From assembly GCA_013407085.1 (NCBI GenBank), contig JACCGJ010001452.1, forward strand, positions 1-64,000: a stretch of DNA of 64,000 bases, written 5' to 3'. Both the position numbers and the translations under genes were made by a program. Below are positions 11,101 through 21,500 of this stretch, one piece after another (positions within the stretch are counted from its first letter, which is position 1; the number at the start of each line of letters is the position of its first letter). The notes under the pieces are model-generated. The model did not search any database. It was not told where the DNA came from and was given only the letters and a program-made list of their open reading frames with translations. Source of the DNA: Atriophallophorus winterbourni. Taxonomy: Eukaryota; Platyhelminthes; Trematoda; Plagiorchiida; Microphallidae.

Positions 11101-14100
11101 TCATCTGTGGTGTCAAACGGGTTTGTCTCTAAAGCTCAAGGGTAGAGTCTATAGGGCTACGGTACGCGTGGTTTTACTGTAGGGATGTGAAACCTGAACA
11201 CTGCGAAAAGAAATAAGACGTAATAGAATCTTTGGTAGCGACATAGACACCGAAAAACAAGTTAACGTGTATAGACTTCGCTGGTTAGGCCACGTATTGC
11301 GAATGAGAAATCATCGTTTCCCTAACGCGGTTTTGTTAGCCACTCTTGTATATGCATGTATGAAAGCACAAGCCTGATCCAGGCAAAGTGCCGCACAGTC
11401 AGAGACCGCAAGTGGGCTCAGATACTGCCAGGTTGCCCAGGCCTAGATAGATATGGGGGGAATAAAAATAAAGAATAGCGTCGTTGTAAGGGTGGCCAGA
11501 CTCTGACTTGGCTCAAGCAGATGAAGGCTTTGACTGTTAAACTAACTGTGGTTGCTTCGATCCGTCTTCCGGGGTCGTGTCCGAAAGATCAAAATTCGCA
11601 GTGGCTTCTTACCCTTAGTGATAGGGCCCAAAATAGTGTTCAGTGGCGGTCGTGTTGTAGACATCTTGTTGGAGTGTTTGATTAATGTTATCTGTTGTCA
11701 AGTGAATTGACGAGGAAAGCTTGTTACGACAGTGAATGCCGCAAGGAAGCTGTCGTGCTGATGTTGCTCTACTCGTTCACAACACTTGCTGGAATGTATG
11801 TAGGCATTTCATACCAGTGCGTCTGTGTCCAATCTTTCATAGGTTCAGTAGCTTTTGAGGTCCTACCCTTCCCCATATATTTTAGAATATTTATCACACC
11901 GCGCTAACTTGATTGGCCAGAGGTAGTGAGCTGCATGCTGAATCAGCATGAGTCTCACCACCATTTCCTGTTCCTTTTTTCTTTCTCATATCTGTCTAGG
12001 CCTGGGCAACCTGACAGTATCTTAGCCCACGTGCAGTCTGTGACTGTGCGGCACTTGCCTGGATCAGGCTTGTGTTTTCATATCATATATATCGGTGTAA
12101 TGTTGTCAATGATGGTGATAATAAGATGTCAGTAATACGAATTGGCAGCAGTGTGTCAAATTGATGACAGTCATTTGAAAATTGGTCAGTTTCCCTTTTC
12201 ACAATTCTTTCGTCTATTGTATTACTAGGTTATCCGCACCTGAAAACAAAACGGATCGTACCCGTTTTGGGGGCGCTAACATTTTTGGCTTGCGTTTTAT
12301 GTCCTAACTCGAGACATATCAAAGTATCTTGTATTCCGAATTTTTTATGTCCCTATCTATTATATTAGTCCTTTATTCGCAATCCCCTTGGCCCCGAAAG
12401 CGGATAAATCTCTTGTCGGGTAGTGAGCTGTATACCGAAGACACCCTGGAATCTCTGCCATTTTTATTTCGATTTTTGATGCCTATCTAGGCCTAGGCAA
12501 CCCGACAGTGTCCTAGCCCGCGTGCACTCTACGACTATGCTGCACTTTGCCTGCATGAAACGGGTGATTTCATACATAGATCTCTTGTGCTCCTTCAATA
12601 AATAAACGATCTTTCGATCAGCATCGTATTTTCTAATTTGCATCCTAGTGTTCGGATTCATAGTTGTCGTCTTGTGCGAAATGAATATGAACGTATCCAG
12701 ACTAATTCATTGTATGCTCTTGTTGTTACGTTTTGTTCGCAATACATTTCTGCGGATAGGTTTCCAGGTGTCAAAATACCGTTTGTTTCGTTTTCCCGTA
12801 TGCCATTCAAGTAGTCTGTTTAAATGAATGCCATGGCTAAGGGTGCACCGTTTAGATCATTATACCTTCAATCGTACTGATTTTCGACCCACCCGTTTTC
12901 TTGTGTAGGTCCTCTGGGACGATTACGGCGCGATCCTTGACCGGGACTTATTCGCTCATTCTAATAACAACAGTGAAAGTACGGCCGCCACTGTGACTGC
13001 CAAAACAAAAGGTTTGTCGCTTGTTCCCATTAGAACCTCGAATTTCCTACTTGCTGTCGATTTGCTGTCATGTTTTTCCCGTTTGTAGTTGAAAAACTCT
13101 TGACTCCGTCTCCAAATGAACTCTTGCCCAAAGATCAATTTCGACCATCTGTTTTGGAATGTTTGGCCTCACAGGCGCGCTACTTGAATGACGATTCCGA
13201 GAACAAAACTCGGATCATCACTCAACAACTAGAAATTCCCCTCCGATGTGAATTAATTTTCCTCGATTTTGAGGTAAGCCATGTCGTTGCCCTAAATTAC
13301 ATTCCCCTCACGCCACCTGACCGTTTCTTGTGTGTTTTCCAGGGTCGATCCGATGGGGAGGCAATGAAGCGTATCATCTTAGGTCTTCGTCCCCTGGAAG
13401 TCATTGTTGTGGGTACAAATCAAAAGTCATCCGACCATTTGGCGCATTATTGTCGAACCGCGATGCAGTTAGCAGCACAATTAGTTCATGTGCCTTTGGG
13501 AAACGAAGTGGTCAATTGTACGAAAGAAGAAGATATTTACCAAGTGAGTCACCTTTTTTTAACATTGTAAGACTGATTCTCGCAAAACTCTTCCGAAAAC
13601 TTTATCGAATTAAGATGTCGTTTGGACATTTATTTAGTTTAGCATCATAGATTTTTCCACTCTGTTTGCCTTGCCATTATGCATTCATTACTCTAGGTTG
13701 TATTAAAGGTAACCATCTCTCGGTATTAAGTGTCATTATGTAATAAGAAAAATCTAAGCAAATTCGTTCACCTTCCACTGTGTATGAATAAAATCGATCA
13801 ACCAAAAATAAACCAACAAGGCAATCGCGTTCATCAGATAATGTCAAACGGGCATAGCTGGTATGAATCACCCGAAAAATCCACCTCTATTAACATAAAT
13901 AAAACAACATAGAAGAAGAAATACGGTTTTTGCAATAAACATTAGTTCCAGCCACCGAGATTTTTGTAGTGTTCTGTGGTGATGGTTTCAGATCTGAGCA
14001 GCTGATAGTCGTTCATTTTTCTCAACATGTTCAGTTTTCTTACGATTCATGTTGCTGAATTGTAAACACGAAAACGGAAACTTAGATTTCAGTTTACAAG

Positions 14101-17100
14101 AATTCGCATCAAGACAGTAAACGCGTTGAAGCGACATGGTTTATACTTTCTTGATGCGTTTTACTTATGAATAATAGCAAATGTTCTACAATTGAAGCCA
14201 CGGTATCCTTCTTGGTACGAGAGAGGAAACATTTGATAAACGCAGTTTTGGTTCGCGGTTGGAAACTCGTAGGCGTTATCACTTACTTAATTTTCTGTTG
14301 TAGCTTGGCGCTGTTGATAGTCCTACCGCTTCGATCGGCCGAGACTCGCTACTTCAAATGAGTTTAAACGGGTAGTTCCTGATATCCCTCTCTATCAACT
14401 TAGTGGAAATGGCTTCCATTTAGCACGACCGGTCTAGTTCTGTTAGACTGCAGGGCACTTCGCCCGACATAACGCTTTCCATTTCATGTCATATCTCATG
14501 TTGTTTTATCAGTTTGCGCTCCAATCCCAACGTTTTTTCATTAACAACGCTTGTTTGTTATTCGGAAACCGATGTTCTGTTTATAATCATTGACGACCGA
14601 AAACTGCGTTCTGATATTTTATCCGGATTCACGGCTTGCATCTGTCTTTAATTATCAAGGTTGTTTCTACCAAGCTTTTTAATAATGACTCAAACGTTCA
14701 ACTCTAATGCTTCCGTAGCTCGTCTATCACATTCGTTTGATTCTTTTTTCACGTTAGGCTCGTATGAAAGACAGTCTCGTTTCAAGTCTTAAATTCACAA
14801 AAATACGAGATTACGAGCTGGCTTGGGTTGATGCAACTGTGATAGTGGAAGACAAGTCTCCGTTGGACGTTGAAATGCTCGAGAATGATAAAACTGTGTC
14901 GGACTACAAAGAGCCGTCCCTTCCGATCGCGGCTGATCAACTTCCGGTTTTAAATCTCCCCAACGGACCCGTCGAAGCACATAAAACTGTGTTTGTGAAT
15001 GAACCGAAACTGTCTGATGTGAGTTTGGCTAGTTCACTTTGGGGTATTCATTTTGAAACTCCAACCAGCGGTATCTCTTCAGGCAATTTAGCTATTCTAA
15101 CACTACTCTCATTTATTGTTATGCGTCAAAGCCACAGTTTCTTTTCTACCTATTTGCTATGTTACTTGTAAGTAGATATATTTTACATAATTTTTAGATT
15201 TTTTATGCAACAAAATGGAAGCAAACAAATTTGGAATATTTCGAACCCCCATTTAATTAAGTTGCAACGTGACTGACTTGTGATGTGCTAATTGCACATT
15301 GGGTCAGTCAAATTGACCAATTTCATTGGAGTTGAATGTAAGGTGGCTTCGTGTATCTTGGCGATACGAAAGCTTCAACCTGATCAATCATGTGACTGCT
15401 CAGCTCCCAAAGTTAACCAGCTTCCAATCTGTGCTCTTTGCCTTCGTTCTCGTTACGTCTAACATAATGCGGTGTAAGAATTCTTTTCTGTTTCGTGTTT
15501 CTACGCATCCCCATAATTTTTACGATCTTGCGGATTAGGATTTCTCCTAATCAAAAGAGATCTTAAGGTTATTGCAAATTTGAACTGTATTTCTGTGGAT
15601 TTATTTCGAGATATGATATTCGATCGCCTCTTTGGTGAACGCTGCAGACTCATCAAAGTCATTTCATCCGAAGCTGCACACCCCTTGAACAAGATCATTA
15701 TTGCCTCCACACGAAACCATCATTTCGTCACATTTTCAAAAACTAAAAAATTGAAAAATCCATTTTTGACTTACCTACCTCGATACTTTGGTGACCAATC
15801 AAATGCTGTTTCAGATTTATAAAAGCGACTGACATTGTGAAATCTACTGTAAAATTTTCTTTCGTATTTTTTCTTAATTTGGTGTAGTGAAAATAATTTG
15901 GTTGCTCAAAATTCTTATTCGGAATTCTAAGGATCCTTCGTTCTATAAATGTCTACTTTCTTTTATTCTAGTCATTAGTCATCAGTCCGCGTTTGATTAC
16001 CTTTGTGATATAAGGCTATTTTGTGCTACAGCTTTCAGTATACACGGATGTGTACTTCTGTGCTGTGCGGCTAACAACATGCTAAATTGATTGGCCACTG
16101 GTAGTGAGCTGCATGTTGAATCAGGCTGGAGTCTCACTACCACTTCCTGTTCTTTTTTCTTCCCCAGATCTGTCTAGGCCTGGGCAACCTGACAGTACCT
16201 TAGCCCACGTTCAGTCTCTGACTGTGCGGAACTTTGCCTGTACCAGGCTTTTGCTTTCATTCATTCATACACATCATACTTCCGCTTAATTTTCAACTAT
16301 TTTATTGAAATCTGTGAAAAATTTCAGCCTGGTCAAACTAGACCCATTATATGCTTTATCGATTTTAAGAAACAAGGCTGTTGTGCTAAATAACACGTTC
16401 AAATAGAAGATTTATCAACCCTAGTTGTATTCCCAATCCGGTTACATGTTGTCAGACGACCTGTTTCACTTTGACTTCAGTGTGGCAGACCCAATTGATT
16501 CAACAGGCGCCGATGGCAGATATCTTCCATAGAGACTTGTAGATTGTTGCAGTTAACCGCCTATTTGAATTTTTGCATGTCTCAATGTCTAGCTTAAGAA
16601 CGCTGCTCACTACGACCTTTGATTATTTCTTTGAAACTAAACTCCCTCCGTTTGTCGAGTCCTGTATGTCCCAGGCAGTTAACTGGTTCGCATCACGTAC
16701 AACCATGATGGTCGGAGCTTGATGCCGTAATTGAAAATTCAATAATATAAATTACGTGGATCCTATATTGCAACGAATTATTGCACCTGTTCTCTTTTTG
16801 ATTCACTGACTGATTCATCAGCTGATTCGCTGAGGAGACGTCACGAACAAGCGATAGCTCGAGATACACCATTGGAACAACATCCATATTTTGTGCCACG
16901 AGTACGCTTTTCTATATCGGACTGACGTTTGTTAAGAGAGTCCCGTCTCTTACTTGTTTCAAGCAGAAGAATGCCCCCACCCTAGTTAGGGCTTCTAATC
17001 TACATGGTTTTTGTCGTGGCTATCCAGTTTCGCGGTGACTACTCACTCACAGACGGCTGAGGATTGCGTTTCGTAGCTTTAAGTTGTCTGATTATTCTTA

Positions 17101-17367
17101 CTCAAATGTCTCATCACTGCTGTGAATAATTGAACCTGGTTCTACCTCGCACTTCACCGTTCTGTTTTCCCCAAAATTGTCTTTCAGCTGAAACAGCTTT
17201 TGCTCGCGCAAGGTCTTGTCGCCGAATTCATGAGTGGTGTTCTGGTGGTGGACAATTGCGTAGCCATCAAACGTTCTGAGGCTGGTCGACTAGTGCTAGA
17301 GGGCCTTTTGTCCACAACCTACTTCAACGTGCGCAAAATACTTTACCAACAATTTGCCATATTATAA
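3662..17367 (+). CDS. CPSF2: CPSF2 (CPSF-100), cleavage and polyadenylation specificity factor subunit 2, 12 exons
   Basis: Nuclear subunit of the complex that cleaves pre-mRNA 3' ends; partner of the CPSF-73 endonuclease. Exons: 3662-3736, 3768-4149, 4181-4350, 4387-4530, 4842-5042, 7090-7531, 8244-8584, 12909-13011, 13089-13273, 13343-13543, 14758-15018, 17188-17367. All junctions are GT-AG and in phase, and the total (2685 nt) encodes 894 residues against about 782 in human. Recognisable segments run in family order: N-terminal [13 protein letters not shown], the beta-lactamase core ([42 protein letters not shown]), the beta-CASP block ([20 protein letters not shown]), the [12 protein letters not shown] block, and the C-terminal VNEPKLSD and [14 protein letters not shown] blocks ending in QQFAIL. 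The HxHxDH metal motif is degenerate (SHQSIRHIG), as expected for this pseudo-enzyme. Exons 6 and 7 carry a long, poorly conserved linker that explains the extra length. A strong acceptor at 3648, 13 nt before the ATG, suggests a 5'UTR intron or a spliced-leader site. Confidence 0.96.
5104..5941 (+). CDS. Candidate nested two-exon membrane-protein gene inside CPSF2 intron 5
   Basis: Not a recognised family. A 117-codon open segment (5104-5454) encodes two hydrophobic stretches (about residues 35-60 and 65-90, with [20 protein letters not shown] and [15 protein letters not shown]). It ends at a consensus donor GTACGT in phase 0. An acceptor at 5764 opens a second segment in the matching phase (5765-5941) containing [19 protein letters not shown] and ending in PRERLGI then TAA. 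Joined, they encode 175 residues. The alternatives are a chance open frame in an AT-rich intron, or a retained piece of an old transposon. A cryptic terminal exon of CPSF2 is also possible, because CPSF2 exon 5 ends in the same phase. Confidence 0.3.
5575..5737. repeat. Dispersed repeat R4, copy 1
   Basis: About 160 bp in CPSF2 intron 5 match 24040-24200 closely, with shared words such as TAACTGCCATA, ACCATGAAAA, AAAAGATGGGG and AAACTGGGATGAG. No ends or coding capacity are recognised. Confidence 0.65.
6314..6500 (-). CDS. Candidate antisense coiled-coil exon in CPSF2 intron 5
   Basis: On the minus strand a 62-codon frame starts with ATG at 6500 and reads [18 protein letters not shown], then [19 protein letters not shown]. 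It is rich in Q, E, R and N with heptad-like spacing, unlike the Cys/Phe-rich frames of the opposite strand. It runs into a good donor (GGTACGTTG) at 6313. No next exon could be assigned. It may be the first exon of a small nested gene or a transposon ORF1 remnant. Confidence 0.3.
7798..7846. repeat. (TA)n microsatellite
   Basis: Pure TA array immediately left of the miniature transposon. Confidence 0.95.
7848..8031 (+). mobile_element. Miniature Tigger-like element (MITE)
   Basis: 184 bp with the same ends as 61423-62293 (AAGTGGAACCC, GGGTTCCAATG) and the same subterminal motifs (CCGCTTATAACGAACATTTT, TACTCTCTCCCCAGCGAT), with the coding part removed. Inserted between two TA arrays in CPSF2 intron 6. 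Confidence 0.85.
8032..8117. repeat. (TA)n-rich microsatellite
   Basis: Interrupted TA array immediately right of the miniature transposon. Confidence 0.9.
9130..11690 (+). mobile_element. RTE-like LINE, degraded, nearly through to its 3' end
   Basis: Read left to right: endonuclease ([19 protein letters not shown] about 9265-9320; [18 protein letters not shown] about 9390-9445; [11 protein letters not shown]), linker ([13 protein letters not shown] about 10026), reverse transcriptase ([17 protein letters not shown] about 10790-10840, [14 protein letters not shown]), the C-terminal block ([24 protein letters not shown]), then [11 protein letters not shown], a SINE at 11350-11477, and [16 protein letters not shown] to 11690. 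Several frameshifts and stops make it inactive. It lies in CPSF2 intron 7. Confidence 0.85.
11350..11477 (-). mobile_element. SINE R1, truncated, inside a LINE
   Basis: Minus-strand 3' half of the SINE (GAAAGCACAAGCCTGATCC, TTGCCCAGGCCTAGATAG) interrupts the C-terminal coding part of the LINE at 9130-11690. Confidence 0.8.
11897..12085 (+). mobile_element. SINE R1
   Basis: Copy beginning at CGCGCTAACTTGATTGGCC and ending at TTTTCATATCAT; in CPSF2 intron 7. Confidence 0.85.
12415..12577 (+). mobile_element. SINE R1, diverged copy
   Basis: Diverged copy with GGGTAGTGAGCTGTAT, CCTATCTAGGCCTAGGC and AGCCCGCGTGCACTCTA; in CPSF2 intron 7. Confidence 0.75.
13544..14757 (+). other. CPSF2 intron 10
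   Basis: AT-rich, with no recognised mobile element or exon. A 64-codon frame at 14167-14361 has one hydrophobic stretch and no match. Confidence 0.5.
15019..16043 (+). other. First half of CPSF2 intron 11
   Basis: Nothing recognised before the SINE at 16044. Confidence 0.5.
16044..16268 (+). mobile_element. SINE R1
   Basis: Near full-length copy from CACGGATGTGTACTTC to TTTTGCTTTCATTC; in CPSF2 intron 11. Confidence 0.85.
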
Positions 17368-17479
17368 TGTTGGAATTTTGTACAGGCTTCCGTTCTGTTT
17401 CCAAATACATGTATATTTCGTATGTTGTCTGCTGTTTTCTGTGTTTTGTTAATTGTGATTTTTCCGTTTTCATTGGTCT

Positions 17480-17700
17480 TACTCTTCGTCTAAATGCTGA
17501 TCAGTGAGCTATCTCGAGTTAATCTCGCATTCTGTGGCAGCATTCGATTGCAATCGGGTGTTTGGACTGAGAGAAATGCTTTTGCTAGCTCGTTTGAGAT
17601 CTTTGGGACACGTTTTAAAAATAACTCGTCATCGCTTGCCATACTGCGCCTTAGTCACAAAGCCCAGTAGAGGTTTGGGGTAACGATCGCGTGACGCGAT
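17480..17700 (+). mobile_element. LINE tail fragment downstream of CPSF2
   Basis: The + strand encodes LARLRSLGHVLKITRHRLPY then CALVTKPSRGLG, the C-terminal block of RTE-like LINEs, 110 nt after the CPSF2 stop. It may form part of the 3'UTR. Confidence 0.6.
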
Positions 17701-17702
17701 TA

Positions 17703-17708
17703 AATAAA
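17703..17708 (+). terminator. Possible CPSF2 polyadenylation signal
   Basis: An AATAAA hexamer lies 335 nt after the CPSF2 stop codon. It falls at the end of a degraded LINE fragment, so it could belong to the element instead. Confidence 0.3.
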
Positions 17709-18589
17709 GATCACCTTTGCGCTAGACTCAATGGTGCATACTCATTTGCCTGAGTGTGGTCTAAACGATCAGACCAATAGTTGCTATACATTTTATGTGT
17801 TATGGCTGCAAATCATTCAACAGAGCAGACAATAGCATTCTTTGATTGACCAATCTATGCTAATCTAGTTTCAATGTGGTCGTCTTGAAGTATACTTCTG
17901 CTTGTACGTTGAGAATGTGAGCAATTAAAACTCTCAACATTTTTATCGATTTTATTGGCTGACGTCCCACCCATTTGTGCATCCGAACTCTGAGTGTTGA
18001 TTGTACCAATCTTGTTTTCCGTATCACGGAATCATTTGATTAGTAATAATAGTGCGAAGCAGGCGCTGAAACGTAAGTACTGGTGCGATCTTTCAACATT
18101 TGTTCATTACTCTATCCTTTATTTCGATGCACTATGTACTTCATCATTTTTCATTTGGTGTTGAATACATACATAGCAATACATACATACATACTCTATT
18201 TTTAGAGTATGCTGGAAAGCCTTCAAATACAATAATTTACTCCTATTTTCGTATTAACCGATAGATTTATCATTTGAAATCGAAATTCCTAATTTTGCAA
18301 ACGAGTTTTTGGAAGTTTGACTTGTCAAGTCTTACAATAGATGATTGTATAGATATTTAAATGCTTCCAAATAGTGTGGTTGCTCATTGACATCGTGCTG
18401 CGCTACGTTCAACCGTGTGATGCATCTATGAATTTACGGTCAGCCAACAAAATGGATCGTATCTCCTATTCAGTCGTTTGCAAACATAAAATTTTGTCTT
18501 GACATTTTGTGAATCACTACACTTGTTTTCCCACTTCTTTTCCAGCTTATTTCCTCTACTCCCTGCATGTCAAGCATCTTGTTTTTGTA

Positions 18590-21500
18590 ATGAAGTGTAC
18601 GTTGGAAAAAATTACTGACGATGTGCGGTTGTTGGTCTCAAGAATTGAATCCCGTGAGAGTGCGACTCAGCGCTTGCTTAATCAAATTACTGAAGTTCAG
18701 TCGGATTTACTAAGCATGCGGAAGGTAATCATTTAGCTTCAATTCCAATGGCCTTTATTTTTGTCGTTGACTACATGGCACAATTGTGCCATATGCGTCG
18801 CTCGCTATATTTCGAATATCGAGGCGTATGTGGAATACGTATATTCGACGAATCGGTATTGTCACTGTTCTTTGGGCCCGAACGTTTCCAGTACCTTTTT
18901 GATCCATATTGAGATCCCTTAAAATAATACCTAGCTCAGTCGATAATAAACTGGAATAAAAGCACTTTATTGACCTGAACATCTGGACTGATCATTCCCT
19001 TAGAGGATGTTGCTGCATCGCTACGTTCACTATTATGTGTAAATACACAAATTTCTCGTCATCTTTCACGAGCTCTGTTTTTCCTGTAATGGTCATTTGA
19101 TTTTCGCTGTCTTCTGGCTGCGTCGTTCTGCGCACATTGATTTCTCAAACCTTTGTTTACTGTACACATTTTTCGCGACAACTCGTGGTAGTGTTTCTTA
19201 TTAAATTCCGAAGACACTGTTGTCTTCTGGTTCTAAATCATATCCTTGCTTGTTCGATTTTATGGTTTAAAATAATATTATTTCAGGAGCCATGTGGTAG
19301 CCACCCATCTGCTATATTGCTCATCCATATCGGTTAACCCAATCATAGGGAGCCTTGCCGGTGTATGTTTTATTCATCCAATATCAGAATGTAGACTAAG
19401 CACGCGTACAAATTCTACTGCACGGATGTGCAATCGTTCAGCATTTACATGCTGTGCGGCTAACATCGTGCTAAATTGATTGGCGAACGGTAGTGTGCTG
19501 TATGCTGAAACACGCTGGAGTCTCACTACCATTTCTATTTCCCCCCTCATATCTGTCTAGGCCTGGGCAACCTGACGGTATCTTAGCCCACGTGCAGTCT
19601 CTGACTATGCGGCACTTTGCCTAGATCAGGCTTGTGCTTTCATATCATGCCATACTGGTTGTCAATCAGGTTGTGTATTTTGTCAATGACTGCATCAATT
19701 CGAGTAACGCTACTGATGTCGCGTTGCGTCTCAAATCACTCGTACGCGCATTCATACATGGTTATCGCAGCCCGTCTTACTATAATTAAATGTCAATTGA
19801 GTCCATCGTCATTGAACATGTGCTACGATTACTCGCGATTTTTTTTAATTTCCGATCAGTATCAGGAGGAAGTGCTTTCGTTCAACGAGTTTTCCGAGCG
19901 CTTGTCTACTCACCCTAAAGGACCTTTGATACGCTGCTTGGCGGCTGAGAACAAACAAATGGAGCAATTACAAATTGAAAACCGTGCCTTGTGTACTAGT
20001 TTGGACGAACATCAAAATGCACTGGATTTGATTATGAAGAAGTATCGCACACAAGTATGTTATCCCGTTTTTAACCAGTGGATGAATTATTCTTATTAGG
20101 GCCTAGTGAATATGTTTAGATTTTCCCGATTGCCCATGAGTGTCTCTCGATGGGGTGACTGTATGATGTGTAAAATCACAAACTTTGATCCAAGCCAAGT
20201 GCACATGGGCTAAGTTACTGTCAGGTTGCTCAGCCTTGGACACATAAATGAAAACGACAAAATGGCAGTGAGAATCCAGCGTGTTTCCGCATGCAGTACC
20301 TTTGTCTAACCGATTTAGCACGGTGTTGCACACCGCGCAACGCTTTAGATGAGGATTGGATTATTGTGATGCATGGAAGCATATGCGTGAACTCAGTCAG
20401 TGTGATGCACAGCCAACCACACCGTAGCTCTTAAATTGATTGGCTGCTTACACCCTGACAGTTGGATACAAAATGATGAAGCTATCAATGTGTTCTGATA
20501 TTCACATCCCTATCACTCCACAACCGGTTTCTGGCTATTTGCTCTCATCTGGTGTTAATAGTAAGAGCAAGTTCAGTAAGCCTTGATGGTAACAAGTTCA
20601 CACATGCGATAGCTCTTTGAAGATAACGGATTTTCTTTCCCGTGTGGAAAATTATCACACATTCTGGCATCCATTCAAGCAATCGATGCGAATTTCATAT
20701 GACGTAATAGGAAAAATTTGTAGCTCGAAGTGTGTATGTGGCTCTGGTTGAGTTAGCTTCACTCTCATTCGTTGTTTGAGGTGTTTCCTGTTTGAGCTAT
20801 GACAGCAAGAGCATGGCTTTATTTGTCATCCTGGTTTTTTGTAAATATCTTTAATCGTATTCCATAACCCAGGTCTGCAATAATGTTTATTACAGTGTTA
20901 CTTTGGCTCGGAACATTGCAAAAAAATTATATGTAAAGTGTTAGCAAAATAAACTCGTTCTCCATTATCAAATAAAAAAAACCTTCTACGTCGCGGTGAA
21001 TGGGTTCAAATGTCCGTTGTGGAATACCATATGTTTTCATCAATGATTCCATGTGGATTTATATTTGACTAGATGCAGTGGATGGAAAGTATCTGTTAGA
21101 ATAATATCACCGTGCTAAATTCATTGGCCACCAGTAGTGAGCTGTAAGCTAAAACATGCTGGAGTCTCACTATCATTTCTATTTCCTGTCTCGTGTCTGT
21201 CTAGGTATTGGTGATCTGACAGTATGTCAGTCCATGTGCACTCTCTGACTGTGCAACACTTTGCCTGCAGCAGGCTTGTGCTTTCATACTATACCATACT
21301 TTTGTGGGACCAAGTTCCGAGGAAAGCGTTTCCGGTCGTAACATTACTGACCCCCACCTCGAGAACACCCGGTCCGTGCCTTTGCTAACCGGTTCCACTC
21401 GAGCCTTCCTCACATTGGGCTCGTTTGACCGACTCTTCTGAATTGCATATTGTTCAATAGTTGCCAATGTTCTTCGTCTGATCTTGCTTCCAGGCAGGTT

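Noticed and set aside
13330..13650. 106-codon + frame overlapping CPSF2 exon 10
   Set aside because: Shadow frame of the real exon; lacks the conserved CPSF2 residues.
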